A DNA stretch of 64,000 nt from Pseudoneurospora amorphoporcata. Its lineage: Eukaryota; Ascomycota; Sordariomycetes; Sordariales; Sordariaceae. This document shows, piece by piece, positions 33,587 to 44,267 of this stretch (position 1 is its first letter; every line of letters starts with the position of its first letter). Position numbers and translations under genes: made by a program. The notes under the pieces are model-generated. The model saw only the letters and a list, made by a program, of their open reading frames with translations, made no database searches and was not told the DNA's origin. The stretch spans positions 1-64,000 of the forward strand of contig MU859196.1 of NCBI GenBank assembly GCA_033297205.1. Reading direction: 5' to 3'.

Positions 33587-35647
33587 GAGTTCTAGTTCTA
33601 GTAGGGGTCAAGGTGCACATGATGCCAGAAGGATTGATGGTAATAATGCGGAGGAAGAAGAAGAAGAGGGGAGCGAGTTTATCTGACTGGACTGACTGAG
33701 GCATGCATGCCTGCACATGGTACAATGCACTAACGCACGTTTGATGCCGTCTTTAGACTTGTACGCAGCATGTATTCTACGGTTGGTAGTCTAGAATAGC
33801 ATCCAGCAGCGGGGTCACGTAATGCCCCTTCCACATTAGAATCACCATAGAACTTGTCCTTGAAGCCATGATGAACAATGATTTCGTTTGCTTGACAGCA
33901 ATACACACTGAAATGGTCTCTTGCCAATAAAGTTGTCAACTGTACAATGTAGTGTACAAGTCTTGTAGGCTCCTTCCTTCCTTCCTTCTAGTCCCTCTTC
34001 CCTTCCTTGGACTCCAGTCTCAGCCCGACCCGGACATGACCCGGACCAAGCAGCAACTAAACATAATGGAACCTTCACGAGGCTATCCCTTCCCATCCCG
34101 GGGTCGACCTTCACTTGCCCTCCACAACTTCATTTCTTTATTATCATACCTTGAGCACGAACCCGAACCTGCCAGAGTCCTGATAGGTACCTAAGGTACC
34201 TTAGGTAGGTAGGTATGTAAGGTTTCCCACCCGCCATACTTCTACCTACCTGAGGTATCCGGCGTTCAACTTGATAACACTTCCGGTACACAGCCACGCC
34301 AGCCAAGACGAGCTCGTCCCACCACCCTCTCACAATCACGATGACCGGATTCAAGGATCTTGACCCGTTGCCTGGCCGCGCTGGACCACCAGACCCCATC
34401 ATGAACAAGATAATGAAGGACTAGAGCTGGTGGACAATGGGCCGATCGATGCATTTAGAGGGCTATTGCATCGATGCCAGTAACATATACCAGCCGCTTT
34501 TATCGCCACTCCTCAGACAAGTACATCGATGAGCGTCACTGGTACTGTTGGGGAGCACAACGAGCATCTACACTCTTCCTTGCGCGTTGTCTTCTTCACC
34601 TCATAAGCGAAGAAGAAGTGCTTCCAGAAATGCACCACCATCAACAGCTACCTACGGTCCTGTTGAGGAGTGCATCGAACGGGCTAACCGCCAACGAACG
34701 TCTGGACATTGTGAGGTCATGTGTCAATTAGTCAGTGCCGAAGGCGCACACGATGGTTGTCAGAAGCAGCGACAAGGAGCACGTAACATCACAGTGAGAG
34801 AGTCAAAGGGTCTTTCAAGTTCCAGTCAAGGACAGCACAAAAAAGAAACCACCACGTTGAGATTTCTTTCTCAGTGACGCCAAACACCTCCACAACTCGG
34901 CCCGCTCGCTCGCTCGTAAAAATGCTTCTCAAACCAAAACCCAAACCCAAACCCAGGTATAAAATCCCATGCCACATCAAGCGCCACCCATAACACGATA
35001 CCCTCATATTGAGTCTGCGGCACTCCTCCTTCCGCAAGCGCCGCCAACCCACCACACTAACACCTTCCCATCCCAACGCCCCCGGCTAACACCTCCCGTC
35101 CCAAGACCTCCCGTCCTCCCTCCGTCCCCGCCAAGACAACACACAACCGATTCCGTCAAACCCATCCCAACGAGTCGACCTTATGCCTTCCTCCTTAATG
35201 CCTTGGCCGTGGTCGTACGCTTGTAGTATGGTGAAAGCCGGTATGGTTTCTATGCCACTACCATGCTCCTTTGTCACTACCACTACTACTGCCACTCCCA
35301 CAGCCATCGTCACTCCCAAACCCAAACCCACGCCCACACCAAAACCCACTGCCACAGTGCCACTACCACTACCACTACCATCATCACCATCACCCTCACC
35401 ACCTTGGTTCCTCGTGCCATGCAAGTCCTGCCACTAATCACTTCCAACAAGCTCTCCTCCTGTTTCCATCCCTTCCACCAACCCTCCCGCCCGCCCCTCC
35501 TCCTGTTTCCACCCCTTCCAACCACCCCTTCCACCCTCGCACTGTTTCCACCCCTTCCACCCCCCCACTGTTTCCACCCCTTCCACCCCTTCCCCCACCG
35601 CCACCACTACCACCCACCCTCCCTACAACCCAAAACCCAAACCAACC
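33587..35647. other. Intergenic, 2 kb, no supportable gene
   Basis: Contains TTCC repeats (33968-33990), a palindromic GGTACC/TAGG repeat at 34186, AAACCC repeats near 34935-34955 and a long CA/CC-rich tract (35260-35640) that produces open frames in several phases. None is supported as a gene. The end is the 3' side of the next minus-strand gene. Confidence 0.4.
34186..34222. repeat. GGTACC/TAGG palindromic repeat
   Basis: Two GGTACC sites around CTAA, followed by TAGG units. The same word appears in many spacers of this window (17810, 18065, 61718). Confidence 0.6.
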
Positions 35648-37116
35648 TCACTCAAAAGCAAGCCGCGAGCCACCCAACTTGGGCCGCCGAAAGAACAATC
35701 GTCGTCGTGTGCCCCCCTCCCGCCGTCCAGCCCTGACCAAAAGAAGGCGCTTGTTGGGCACCATCCTCTGGCCAGAGCCGGAGGAGGCAGAAGAGGAGGC
35801 GGAGCCGGGAGCGGACATGGAGCCAGCCGAGCCAGAACCAGGGCCAGGTGAACCGGGGCCGGGGCCGGGCACAGGGGAGTCGTTGTCGTCGTCATGGTCG
35901 TCGCCATCTTCTTCTTCTTCGTCTTCGCTCTCCTCCTTGTCGGAGGAGGCAGAAGAGGAGGAGGAGGAGGAGGAGGGAGCAGGGGAGCCGGGGCCGGGGC
36001 CGGTGCCGGAGGCAGACAGCTTCCTCCTTTTGGAGGGAGGGCCGGGGCTGCTGCTGCTGCTGGTGGTGCTGCTGGTGGTGCTGCTGGTGGTGGTGGTGCT
36101 GCTGCTGGGGCCGTCGTCTGGGCGCGGGCGCTTGGCAGGGGCAGGGGCAGGGGCAGGGGCAGAGGCAGAGGCAGAGGCCGACGAGGGAGAGACGAGGGTG
36201 TCTGCTCCAAGAGCCGAGGGTTCCTAGCCCCCGGACACTTGGGCATAGCCCCCGAACTCTCCGCTCGCCGCCGCGAGGTTGCCGAAGATGGTGTTGGCGA
36301 CTGGAAAAAGGAAGGAGAACATGAAGTTAGCACGTACTCTCTTGACTCCGGCACATGCGGACGGAACCAACATGGAGTTGCCCTAGAATCCCCTGATCCC
36401 CTGATGCACGACGAAACTGACAATTATTGGGATGACGACGGCCGGGAGGAGCAAAGCGTGAAAGGCAGATAACCAGATGAACTGGTTCATACAGCAGGGG
36501 CAGGTAAGTGAGATTGCCCAATAAAATCGATGAAGCAGTGGGCTCCCGCGTGAGAGTCATGATGGCTCCCGTCATGTTGAGTGGAGTGGGTGATGCGAGT
36601 GACTGATGAAGCTGTATCTGAAGCAGAGGTGAAGTGCATGTCACAAGATACTGACTGCCCCTTTCATCCTGCCTGCGATGAGATGCTTCATGCTGGAACG
36701 ACGGAACGGCAATATCATGGTCGAGAAGGAGGAAAGGGTGAAAACACGTTCAACCCATAAGATAACTTACCACGCGGAACGTTGTTCCTCGGCTGAGGAG
36801 GCCAAAGCCAGGCCGGCGGCTGGGGGTACATGGCCGGCTGGGGCCGGGCCACAGGCCGGGGCAAGGCAGGTTGGGGCCGGGGCTGGGGCTGGGGAGGAGG
36901 CCAGGCCGGGCAGTCGTCGCACCTCTCGTGGGCGCAGAAGACCAGCAGCACTCCGCCGTCGTTGTCGATTGCGTAGTCGTCGTCAAACGACGACCACTGC
37001 TCCTGGAGTGCCTCCTCAGCCTCAGGCGACCAAGGTTCTTGATGAAGCACCCAGTCGCAGTGGTCGCCGTTTCTGCCACGGGCAGTGCACTGGCAGCACA
37101 CCCACTGGGAAGACAT
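35648..37116 (-). CDS. Cys-rich W-x-C-C-x-C protein A with disordered tail
   Basis: Exon 1 (37116-36771) starts MSSQWVCCQCTARG and, after an acidic linker with FDDDYAIDNDGG, ends its Cys module with FCAHERCDDCP, then a Pro/Gln/Ala stretch. The donor is GTAAGT at 36770. Exon 2 is placed at 36201-35648, where one frame is clearly coding: KRPRPDDG, a Ser/Thr run, PSKRRKLSASG and DKEESEDEEEEDGDD, ending KLGGSRLAFE. This gives about 299 residues with a 569-nt intron. A shorter alternative uses the acceptor at 36301 and ends at 36224 (140 residues). The cysteine spacing matches the proteins at 43623 and 54225, so zinc binding and perhaps nucleic-acid or protein contact are likely. The tail has nuclear-localisation-like clusters (PSKRRK). 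Function unknown. Confidence 0.6.
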
Positions 37117-37811
37117 GGTTGGTTGCGATGGTGTGTGTGTGTGTATGTGTTGAGTGTGTGTGAAGAAGAAGAAAAAAAGTGATTCAGTTTTGACTTTCCT
37201 CGAAAGTTGAAAAAAGAAAGAAGAAAAGAGAAAGAAGAGGAAAGAAGTCAGAGACCGGGTACTTATAGAAGAATATTAAAAGGGCATAGATTATGTGCCT
37301 ACCTACTTTCGAGCCCTGTATTATCTATTCGCAATCTGTGCTGCCTATTGTCACTCGTGTCCATTATCAGTTTCAAGGGGAGGGGTTCGTCTGAATTAGA
37401 TGGGATGACGAGAGCGAGGCGAGATAAGACGGGTACATCATGTTTGCTCTTTTCAAAATCTGGGCTGATTGCGTGAAGCTCTCGTCGACAGTACTATCTT
37501 TACACGTTTATGCTTCATCCGTTGCTGTTGGACAGGATCTCTCCCATAAATAATCCTACAACTACGATAACCAAGTTGTGTCAATTTGCTGTGATCCGTC
37601 ACCTGGGTCGGCAGGACAACATCAGCTCACTTCTTTGATAACTCGGCCTCGGCCAGAGCAGCGTCACTTCCCTTTTCCTCGCTTTCTTCGCCGTCGCCAT
37701 TGAGCTCCTTGGCCGCCTTGACCTAGTGTTAGTTGGGAAAGCCTGCATTACTGCAGCTGGTAGTGCGGTGAAGTCGTTGCCATCCAATTACTGTCGCAAT
37801 GTTTACCTATA
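37117..37811. other. Promoter side of gene A, no other gene
   Basis: A (GT)n tract at 37131-37163 and A/G-rich sequence form the leader of the minus-strand gene. TATAAG on the minus strand near 37265 is a possible core promoter. Confidence 0.4.
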
Positions 37812-38225
37812 ATGATGGCCCGGCCCCGGCTCACATATTTCAAGAGCGTTGCTACCCAGACGCCGCTGGGTACTGATCGTTTCTTGGCCACACCGAAGGT
37901 CACCGCCTTTTCTGGTCTCACCCCGTCCACCTCGGTACTCGCCATCTCGACTGGGGCTAGCGTGAGAACTCCCAAACCGAGACAGACAGGCACGGCCAAG
38001 GTTGACGCCTTGGAGGAGCGCAGGAGCACCGCCACGGCCAGATCGGCCCTGAAGCGTCGCCGCGTCACCAGTGCCGACAAAGGAAAAGGAAAGGAGGTTT
38101 CTTTTGCGAGTGCCGACAGGTCGAACTCGACCGTTCGCCAGGATGCTCCCAAGGGCGGTGCTGAGTTTGCTATTGGCGAGTTGGATGAATTGCTTGATAG
38201 CGTTCGGGAGATGGGAGGAATTTAG
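37812..38225 (+). CDS. Uncharacterised basic protein or gene remnant, 137 aa
   Basis: A single frame from ATG 37812 with coding-like composition: RPRLTYFKSVATQTPLGTD, a Thr/Ser-rich middle, the basic cluster RSALKRRRVTSADKGKGKE and an acidic end IGELDELLDSVREMGG. The basic cluster could direct it to the nucleus and the end could form a helix. No family is recognised. An overlapping minus frame (37803-38327) is less protein-like. It may be the first part of a longer gene whose later exons lie at 38376-38727, but no splice connects them cleanly. Confidence 0.4.
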   Translation: MMARPRLTYFKSVATQTPLGTDRFLATPKVTAFSGLTPSTSVLAISTGASVRTPKPRQTGTAKVDALEERRSTATARSALKRRRVTSADKGKGKEVSFASADRSNSTVRQDAPKGGAEFAIGELDELLDSVREMGGI

Positions 38226-38375
38226 GAGTGACGGTGAATGTACATAGTGTTGATTGATAGATAGACGTCGCATTTCAATGGGCACGACGTCGAAACCATG
38301 TCGCCGTTGTACCATCCACCCTTGCACTGGTACCGGCTGACCGAGTTGGGCAAAGAGACTCTCCTACCTACCCAG

Positions 38376-38727
38376 CGACGAGATCGGCTTCCTCGCCAAC
38401 GCTCACTCTCCTGAGCCCCTCAACCTCTTCTCCCCGTCCCCGGATCCCGTGGCTTCCCCCGTCGCTCCTGCCGCCGTGGCGCCGGCTGCCCCTGTCCCTG
38501 ACGTTCTGCGTTGTAACCCCTCTCTTGTCCTTGAGGCCGACCAGTGAGTCCTCCCGGTCCAGTCCCTTGCGCTGTACTATCCTAACTCCTCGTCCAGTTT
38601 CGTCCGTCCCGTCCCGTGCCTTGCCTTAGCCACAGTGTCCAGCTCGCCGAGGCTGTCTCCAATCTCGTTCACCCCAACTTCGCTGAGGTTTGTCGCATCA
38701 TCGGTGACAGTACCTGTCAAGTGAAGG
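38376..38727 (+). pseudogene. Coding-like exon pair without start or stop
   Basis: Between acceptor CCCAG at 38375 and donor GTGAGT at 38544 the frame reads DEIGFLANAHSPEPLNLF and a Pro/Ala stretch. After a 54-nt intron (branch CCTAAC) it continues in phase as FRPSRPVPCLSHSVQLAEAV and HPNFAEVCRIIGD up to a donor at 38728. Downstream frames (to about 39050) are broken. The signals suggest a real gene, now partial or decayed. No family is recognised. Confidence 0.3.
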
Positions 38728-40295
38728 GTAGGTTTCGCTCAAAGCTATTCTCATTTTGCCATCCCTCATATAGCCACATTCTCACTGCCATGGCCAATGC
38801 ACCCGAGCTCACCTACCTTGGGAACCTTCGCCGGAGCATCGGGCATATTGACCGGAACCTTGCTACTTCGGGAGCTCTTCATCAGAGCTGCACAGCATTG
38901 TCATGCGACAGCGGGACATTGGTTGTATTCGATTGCTGGATGGTTGGATGGGGCAGCCCAGCTGTTCCTGTAGGTACTCATGCCCAGATGTCAGGTGCCA
39001 TCATGGTTTTGAGAACTGCCCGTAGAGGTAGGCAAAGAAGGAGGACCTCATAACAAGACACGAGGGTGTTCTTGCTGGAAGCAGTAGAGAGCGCGGAGAG
39101 TGGAAGGCATTTGTGCGCATGCGTGTTGTCTGGTCGGGGTGGGTAGCTCCTTGAGATTTGTCCCGGAGCGGGAGCAGCCTCTGCTCGTGCAGACCAGTGA
39201 CTGGGCTCGTGAGACCAGGACATTGGTTGCTAATGTCTTCGAGTTAAGACGGTAATCCGACCCGTAGTATTTCATCTGAAATACTTGGATCTTTTGAAGA
39301 AAGCGATCAAGAATAACGTTTTGAAACATGCAGCTGACAATTGAGATGGAAACCGACACTCGCTATTTCAATGACGTTGCTATGGAGATTCACGCTCGCA
39401 AGTAAACGAGCTGCGTCATTCGAAGCAGGATAGGGGGTACAAAGAAAAAAAATCCAAGAAAGGGATGAACAAGAAAGCAAGGCATGGGTAGAAGTGACTT
39501 GACTAGATTAGATGCCCTGCTTTCAGGACGACAAGTATGAGGGAGTGAAAAGCCCCGTCAGTGATGGGATGAGTAAAACAACTTCAACGGCGGTGGGCCA
39601 TGACTGACACATGAGGGAATTCTAAGGGGTGGTGCCGGTTGGGTGAAGCTAGGTAGTGAGTGGGTGAAAAGACAAGTGCGAGGAATGGGTAGGGTGGTGC
39701 TTGTGGTGGGCCACTGCACTAGTAAGAGGAGACCAGGAAAGAGAACGCCAGGTAAATTCATTAAATCAGAGCGTGTTAGGTTTGATGTAGTGGAGAGGCT
39801 TATCTGCATCTGGCGTTTCTCCTTGTCCTGCGCAGTAGCCTGCCCTGAGGATGTCGTTGTGGTTCTAGTCTTCGGCCACGACTTGGTTGACACGGGCCTG
39901 CTCCGCGACTTCCTCCTACTTTAGCATCCTCCCAAAATCCTGCCACTTAGAGCGCATTTAGCATGACCTCCATAAGGTACTCGTGCCTCGGTTGATCCTT
40001 CTTGTTCGAGTCACTTCGGTCGAGCCTGCCGCCTGCGCCCAAGAGAGACTGCCCCGCAGTCTGGAAATATGGTAACAGAACGGGGTTGGGCCACGACTGG
40101 TACAGAAGTCGGTCCTTTCCAGCTTTTCCACCGATTGGAAAATTCAAGCCGTGTTCGTTTCGGTAAAGGCAGCACAGCTGTCACATTTTCCCAACTGAAG
40201 ATCAGATCTTCACCGGACACTAATGTTGATCGATATGTTCAGTAGAACACCGCCACTTTTACGAGCAAAACGCTGGTCTGAATGAGCTTTTCTCC
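38728..40295. other. No supportable gene
   Basis: Fragmentary frames only. A short coding-like piece (LRRSIGHIDRNLATSGALHQ near 38825-38885) may belong to the decayed exons just before it. Confidence 0.35.
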
Positions 40296-42700
40296 TTGAT
40301 AAAGAGGTCATGTAAGAGTTCTCTGCTTCCGACGCCATCTACACATGCGGCTGACGATGCCATCAGATATCAACCACCCTCAAATTATCCGAGTGATGCC
40401 GGCGGCACCGGTCCCTTCGGCTTCCACGATAGACAGACGACGATGCCTGCCGCAGTACAGAACCCATCTCGATCTTGGCGATCTCTTCAAGCCAGTGACA
40501 CCATCATCATCACGAGTCCGTATCAGAACCAATACCGCGCCACGCCGCAAAGACTTAACCGCTTCCTCCGCAGACTGCAACAGAAGGCCTTTTGGTCTTG
40601 GCTGCTTCAGCGAGAAACGCCGTTATGGTGCCACAGTCCGGCCAGGGAAAATACTTCACGTGCGGTTTCAGCCCTCAGATTCAGCCCGGAGCCCGTCTCC
40701 TACTCGACAACGATACTCCGGCTCCCATCCGGGCCCGACTGAGCCACAATCATCTGATTCTCGGAGTTCGCGGTAGCCAGCGTCAATACTTGCTGCTCGG
40801 CCCGGGTGGGGACCATTGTCTTCTTCCTCGTTACTCGTACTCACTGGCGAGCACAATTTTGCTCAACAATCTGACAACTCCGGGATTCAAACCCACCTTG
40901 ACTTTACCTCCGAACTCAAACCCGAGTTCAAGAGCTGAGCGGATGACGCCCTATCAAAGAGGCGTCACCAGACTCTTTATGAGATTGTCCACCACGCGAG
41001 ACATTGTTTGAGCAGACGGAGCACAAAACGCATCCAGATATATTGTCAGCCTCCGTGTACTCGTGAGACTTCGCCTATCAAAGTCTGGACTCCTTTGGAC
41101 GATGCGAGCGCCTCTTTCTGCGCCTCGCCGAGGTTCCTGGCAGGCAAATGTGGGATCAGATGTCGAGATATGCCAGAATCCTTCGTGTAACCAAGCTAAG
41201 CTCCAATACGTACCTACCAAATCGCCTTTTTCTCCAACCCAATATCCAGCCACAGACATGATGGGCGCATCCATAACCGCTCTGTTGGGAGTATCGCCAT
41301 GCTGCTTTGCGCTGACCGTTCGCTCTATGGCTTGAGCTACTCATCGATTACTGATAGGGCTATGAGGCGCTGCACTAGATCCAAAGAGATCAAGAGAAGT
41401 TATCTGTGGATCTTGAGGAATCGGAAACATCTGAGAGACAAGCGCGGAAGGAGAATTGTCGTGAGATGATACCCGTCTTAGACTCTCCAGATCTGCCCCT
41501 CCAAGGTCTTTGATCCTGCCTCATCAACCGAGCGCAGCTTTCGTACGCTGCACAATGCACATGCAGGTACTGTTCTGATTCTGTACGTTGCCGCACCTTG
41601 CCTGCCGGGAAGAAGTCCACTAACTCTCCCTTATTTGCGTCAGGATATGCCGATTGCCGGCCAGGCCCGACTGTCTTGGGAGGCTGAGCTAAATTTGAAA
41701 GGCTCCAAGACATTCCGCCAAGGGTCCCTCTCTACATGAAGCGAGGGGGCGAGAAACGAGAAGGTGGGGCCGTTGCCATGGCATGTTTTATAATTGTTTG
41801 GCAGAAAAAGGGGCAAGCCACTCCTTTCCCTCACATGCTACGCCGGCTACGGTGACCGGTCAGCAAGGATACAGCAGCGAAAAGTCTTCAGAAAGAACGC
41901 CATCCGGGCTACATACTGTCGTTCTTCTGACAGTCAACGCTTCTGCAGTCTGCACCATGGGATGGCGGGAGGCGGCAAAAGAGCGAGAGTCTGTGTGACG
42001 ACACCAACCTTGGACATGGGAGACTGGTCAAGTTCCCAGCTGCTGTCTCAGTTCGGTGCAGTAAGTCCATGTCAAGACACCGGAGAAGTTGGGCTCTGCC
42101 GAATCTCTCGCGATATCCCGCGACTGACCATTGACAACAGAACAACGACATGATGGCTGTTTCATCATCAATGCGTCATGCGAGTCGGGCCCCTCGGCGG
42201 CCTCCTCCTTTCGACTAAACAGCCATTCGGATTACAATTCGTTAGTTTACGGACGTAGCTTGAGAGCGAAAGCGACCGTTGAATCATCACGACACCATCA
42301 CGAACCCCGTGCCGTTGCCGTTCTATTCCGAACAAGATGGAACATGAAACCGCCGATTCGAGACCTGCAAGGCCGCGCCGTACAGGGACGCCGTAATCGC
42401 CCAAAGCACTCCTATAACCAAGCTATTCTCGGGAGGGCGTCCACGATTGGATGAGGATACCGTCATACTCGACTGATCAAGCCAAATGTAGATGTTGAAG
42501 AACATTAAAGGACTGTTTCAAATATCCCTGACTGGTAGCGGACAGATCGCAATATCCAGTTGCCAAATTTAAGCCCCGAGTGTATCAGAGAGCCCAGAAG
42601 TCGATGTACCCGGCGCTTGGCTCCCTAGAAGAGGCACCACCATAGCTGTCTCGGAGCTTGTACAACCAGCATCGAGAGTTTAGCCCGATTACATTTACAG
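40296..42700 (+). pseudogene. Long decayed reading frame with many stops
   Basis: Several coding-like peptides lie in order on the plus strand, separated by stops and phase changes: KDLTASSADCNRRPFGLGCF near 40550, GIQTHLDFTSELKPEFKS near 40890, then DSFGRCERLFLRLAEVPG and QMWDQMSRYARILRVTKL at 41075-41190, and QRDQEKLSVDLEESETSERQ at 41380-41440. A hydrophobic bit GAVAMACFIIVW follows near 41770 and GGRPRLDEDTVILD near 42430. Many stops are TGA or TAG where CGA or CAG would fit, as expected for C-to-T change. I recognise no family. It may be more than one relic. Confidence 0.35.
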
Positions 42701-43622
42701 ACCCACGTTTCTCCCATGCCTTGCACTCGCCTATCGTTCACCGAGGCACCCACGTGCTTCGCCGAGCTGTTGACCGTAACGGCGCTTGCTTGACAGGAAA
42801 TGGCACCACACCTTGGACAATGGCTTTCTAATTATCGACCTGATTAGGAAGTCTGCGATGTACACAGCGGTCAGTACTTCCGAATTCTGCTTCAGGGTTC
42901 ACTTGGGTTGTGCTGCCCCACGGAGCTTCACGGAGAGACCGAATCGGCATGGAGCCGAACATGAATGTATGGGACGATGGAGCGGACGAGACATACCAGT
43001 CAGGTGTAAAAGGGAGGGTAGAAATAAACAGAAGCAGAGGACAAGAAAGATATAAGGAGATAGCAAGGTGCATCTCAAGTGAACGGAAGGGGGTGGTTAA
43101 AGACAGCATCTTCACACTTGAAGTTTGTCACGACTTCGGCCAGTCATACGACGACCAGATATTGGACAGACACTCTTGAAAAAGAATATTGATTCACAAC
43201 GTACCTTCAACACAGCTGATAGAAGGGCCTAAGGGGACTGCAAAGCTCATCCCACGACATCCTGTAGGTTCTACTGCGTTATAAAAGGTTACTGAATAAA
43301 AGCTAACATTGACTTCTTTCTGAGACAAACAGACGTAGATCCATCAAGAGAACGGCGAGTTGCAGGTGTCTCTTGATCAAACTTCAGAAACAGACAAGAT
43401 AAGGACTATTTTGCCACATCATACGTCGCTGGACACGACAATAGAACAACACCAGACTACTTTGACAGGTGATAGATCAGTCTTTCGGCCACTTGAAGTC
43501 AAGAGACACACAGCGAAACCAGACTCAACTACCTCAAGGAATTGGGGGAGACGCAGGACTGGAGATAAAGGACGTCGTGACCGTGCTGGAAGAGAAAAAA
43601 ACTACACAAACGAACAGACAAG
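42701..43622. other. Promoter and leader of gene B
   Basis: No gene. A TATA box at 43280 precedes a leader of about 300 bases. Confidence 0.4.
43280..43286 (+). promoter_or_regulatory. TATA box
   Basis: TATAAAA, 337 bases before the ATG at 43623. Confidence 0.4.
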
Positions 43623-44267
43623 ATGTGCACCTACCATTACCTCCACCACCACCACATCCCCCCTTGTCCCAAGGACCTCTACTTCGTGATCCACTACCTC
43701 TTCTGTCCCGACGCGACCATGGACGTCAACACGGGCAATCGTCAACCATGCAACAACGCCATCTACGACGACTCCCACCTTGCGTCGACAGCCATGTCTG
43801 CCTCCATGTCCATGTCCATGTCCAACAGCATGTCAAGTGGAACCCTGTCCACCTCCCCAGCCTCTTCCCAATCTTCCGCATCGACAACCTCCTACTACTC
43901 CAACGACGGCACCTCCTTCCCCGTCGTCGACTACCACTCTCTCTACAACTCTTCTACCGCCTCTCTCAACCTGAGCCAGCAACAACAACAAATACAAACA
44001 ATGGACTTCAACAACCCCTGCGCCTCCTCGACCTGCTTGACATCCCTCGAGTGCTCCTCGGGACAATGCAGACTCGAACAGCTCGGTGGGAAATGGACGT
44101 GCTGCAGGTGCGGAGGAAAGGGGAACGAGTATGCGTGGTGTAAAGCCAGGCCAGGGTTGGTGAGGGGAGCGGACCCGGATATGGTTTGTTATCATGTTGT
44201 TTGTGGAGGGTGCAGGGCGACGGGGCACGGAAGCTCGGGGAAGGGGAACATGAAAGGGAAGCGATAA
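43623..44267 (+). CDS. Cys-rich W-x-C-C-x-C protein B, 214 aa
   Basis: A single exon of 214 codons. The N-terminal module (residues 2-45) has C2, a His-rich stretch, C15, then FCPDATMDVNTGNRQPCNN with C28 and C43. The middle is Met/Ser-rich (repeated MSMS) and Gln-rich. The C-terminal module opens with GGKWTCCRCGG, continues YAWCK and closes with VCYHVVCGGCRATG, then a Gly/Lys-rich end. The knuckle W-T-C-C-x-C-G, the isolated W-C and C-x-H-x2-C-x2-C match the protein at 54225. The N-terminal core N-T-G-x3-P-C-x-N is also shared with it. I infer two metal-binding modules. No signal peptide is present. It is unrelated to its decayed neighbours. Function unknown. Confidence 0.7.
   Translation: MCTYHYLHHHHIPPCPKDLYFVIHYLFCPDATMDVNTGNRQPCNNAIYDDSHLASTAMSASMSMSMSNSMSSGTLSTSPASSQSSASTTSYYSNDGTSFPVVDYHSLYNSSTASLNLSQQQQQIQTMDFNNPCASSTCLTSLECSSGQCRLEQLGGKWTCCRCGGKGNEYAWCKARPGLVRGADPDMVCYHVVCGGCRATGHGSSGKGNMKGKR

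Noticed and set aside
35271..36227. 318-codon plus-strand ORF, acidic and Pro-rich
   Set aside because: It mirrors the GC-rich Ser/Asp/Glu exon of minus-strand gene A; its sequence is what the complement of that exon would give.
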